In this document: positions 14,211 to 14,531 of the stretch, piece after piece
Layout: every line of letters starts with the position of its first letter
How positions within the stretch are numbered: position 1 is the stretch's first letter
Source: Angelakisella sp.
GTDB taxonomy: Bacteria; Bacillota; Clostridia; Oscillospirales; Ruminococcaceae
NCBI GenBank assembly: GCA_020024515.1
Contig: JAHHTR010000048.1
Location: 1 to 14,531 of the forward strand
Direction of reading: 5' to 3'
Length of the DNA stretch: 14,531 nucleotides
Notes under the pieces: model-generated
Databases searched by the model: none
Told to the model about the DNA's origin: nothing
The model's input: only the letters and a program-made list of their open reading frames with translations
Position numbers and translations under genes: made by a program

Positions 14211-14452
14211 TTACAATATCTGATTTTTATAAATATTTAATTTAAATAGTCTATATTAACAAAATGCTTACTTTAATATTTCCTTTTTTATAATGATTTA
14301 CACATAGATTTTTGGGGAAAAATATAAAGAATGCAGTTTTTTGAGGAAATTATTTTAGCCTCCGCCTAAGTATCAATTTTTTGAAAATAATTGAGTAAAA
14401 CTTTTGTGACTTTTTTATTTAAACAAAACGATTATCTCTTTTTAAAGCCAAA
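14211..14452. other. Gene-free AT-rich spacer
   Basis: About 240 bp between the reductase promoter and the right-hand stem-loop. It has no ORF of note and no clear regulatory site. A 12-codon frame at 14331-14369 has no ribosome binding site. Confidence 0.6.
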
Positions 14453-14478
14453 ACACCATATACAGATGTATAAGGTGT
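14453..14478. repeat. Stem-loop abutting the right IS end
   Basis: ACACCATATACA (14453-14464) and TGTATAAGGTGT (14467-14478) form a 12-bp stem with one A-A mismatch and a 2-base centre. It ends 3 bases before the IS boundary at 14482. On the minus strand it is followed by TTTTGG, a weak U-tract; on the plus strand the IS begins where a U-tract would be. It mirrors the stem at 684-710 next to the other IS copy. Confidence 0.6.
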
Positions 14479-14481
14479 CAG

Positions 14482-14531
14482 TCTGTCGAAAAAGTCTGAT
14501 AATATCGGACTTTTTCTTTTTTTATGTAAAA
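14482..14531 (+). mobile_element. Start of a second copy of the IS1182-type element
   Basis: These 50 bases are an exact reverse complement of 630-679, including the IS-end palindrome (14488-14516). By that alignment the transposase ATG would fall about 28 bases beyond the window edge, reading rightward. Only the upstream end is visible, so whether this copy is full length is unknown. Confidence 0.85.

Noticed and set aside
14331..14369. 12-codon frame near the right edge, possible leader peptide
   Set aside because: No ribosome binding site and no downstream gene in the right orientation within the window.
1..14531. Composite transposon carrying the exporter and reductase genes
   Set aside because: The DNA between the IS copies includes core genes polC, ispG and ptsH in ordinary context, so it does not look like mobile cargo.

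Overview
The window looks like chromosome from a low-GC Gram-positive anaerobe, most likely class Clostridia. The reasons are a PolC-type replicase, an HPr with both the His15 and the regulatory serine sites, strong AGGAGG-type ribosome binding sites, MEP-pathway ispG, very AT-rich spacers and a secreted lipoprotein flavin reductase. I cannot name the genus from sequence alone.

Layout. The left edge (1-679) is the 5' part of an IS1182-type insertion sequence reading leftward. A stem-loop follows, then a solitary HPr gene (minus) and about 580 bp of gene-free AT-rich DNA. From 1585 a strong promoter drives two plus-strand ABC exporter half-transporters. They form a heterodimer with one degenerate ATP site and end in a terminator shared with the converging genes. 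From 12 kb back to 5.3 kb the minus strand carries ispG, a CPBP-family membrane protease, polC and a DegV/FakB-type fatty-acid-binding protein. ispG has its own promoter and the protease follows it by 2 nt. At the right, a minus-strand gene encodes a lipoprotein fumarate-reductase-like flavoprotein with a C-terminal FMN-binding domain. It lies behind a perfect-consensus promoter, and its leader contains an 11-bp inverted repeat. The last 50 bases are an exact reverse complement of the left IS end, so a second IS copy starts there reading rightward.

How it fits together. Most genes are housekeeping: replication, isoprenoids, carbon-catabolite phosphocarrier, fatty-acid uptake. The exporter pair and the secreted reductase are accessory. 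I do not see a CRISPR array, phage, toxin-antitoxin or obvious defence system. The most notable points are (1) a PolC that has lost its whole proofreading exonuclease domain in frame, (2) two inverted IS copies, each sitting 2-4 nt from a terminator-like stem, and (3) the regulated-looking leader of the flavinylated surface reductase.
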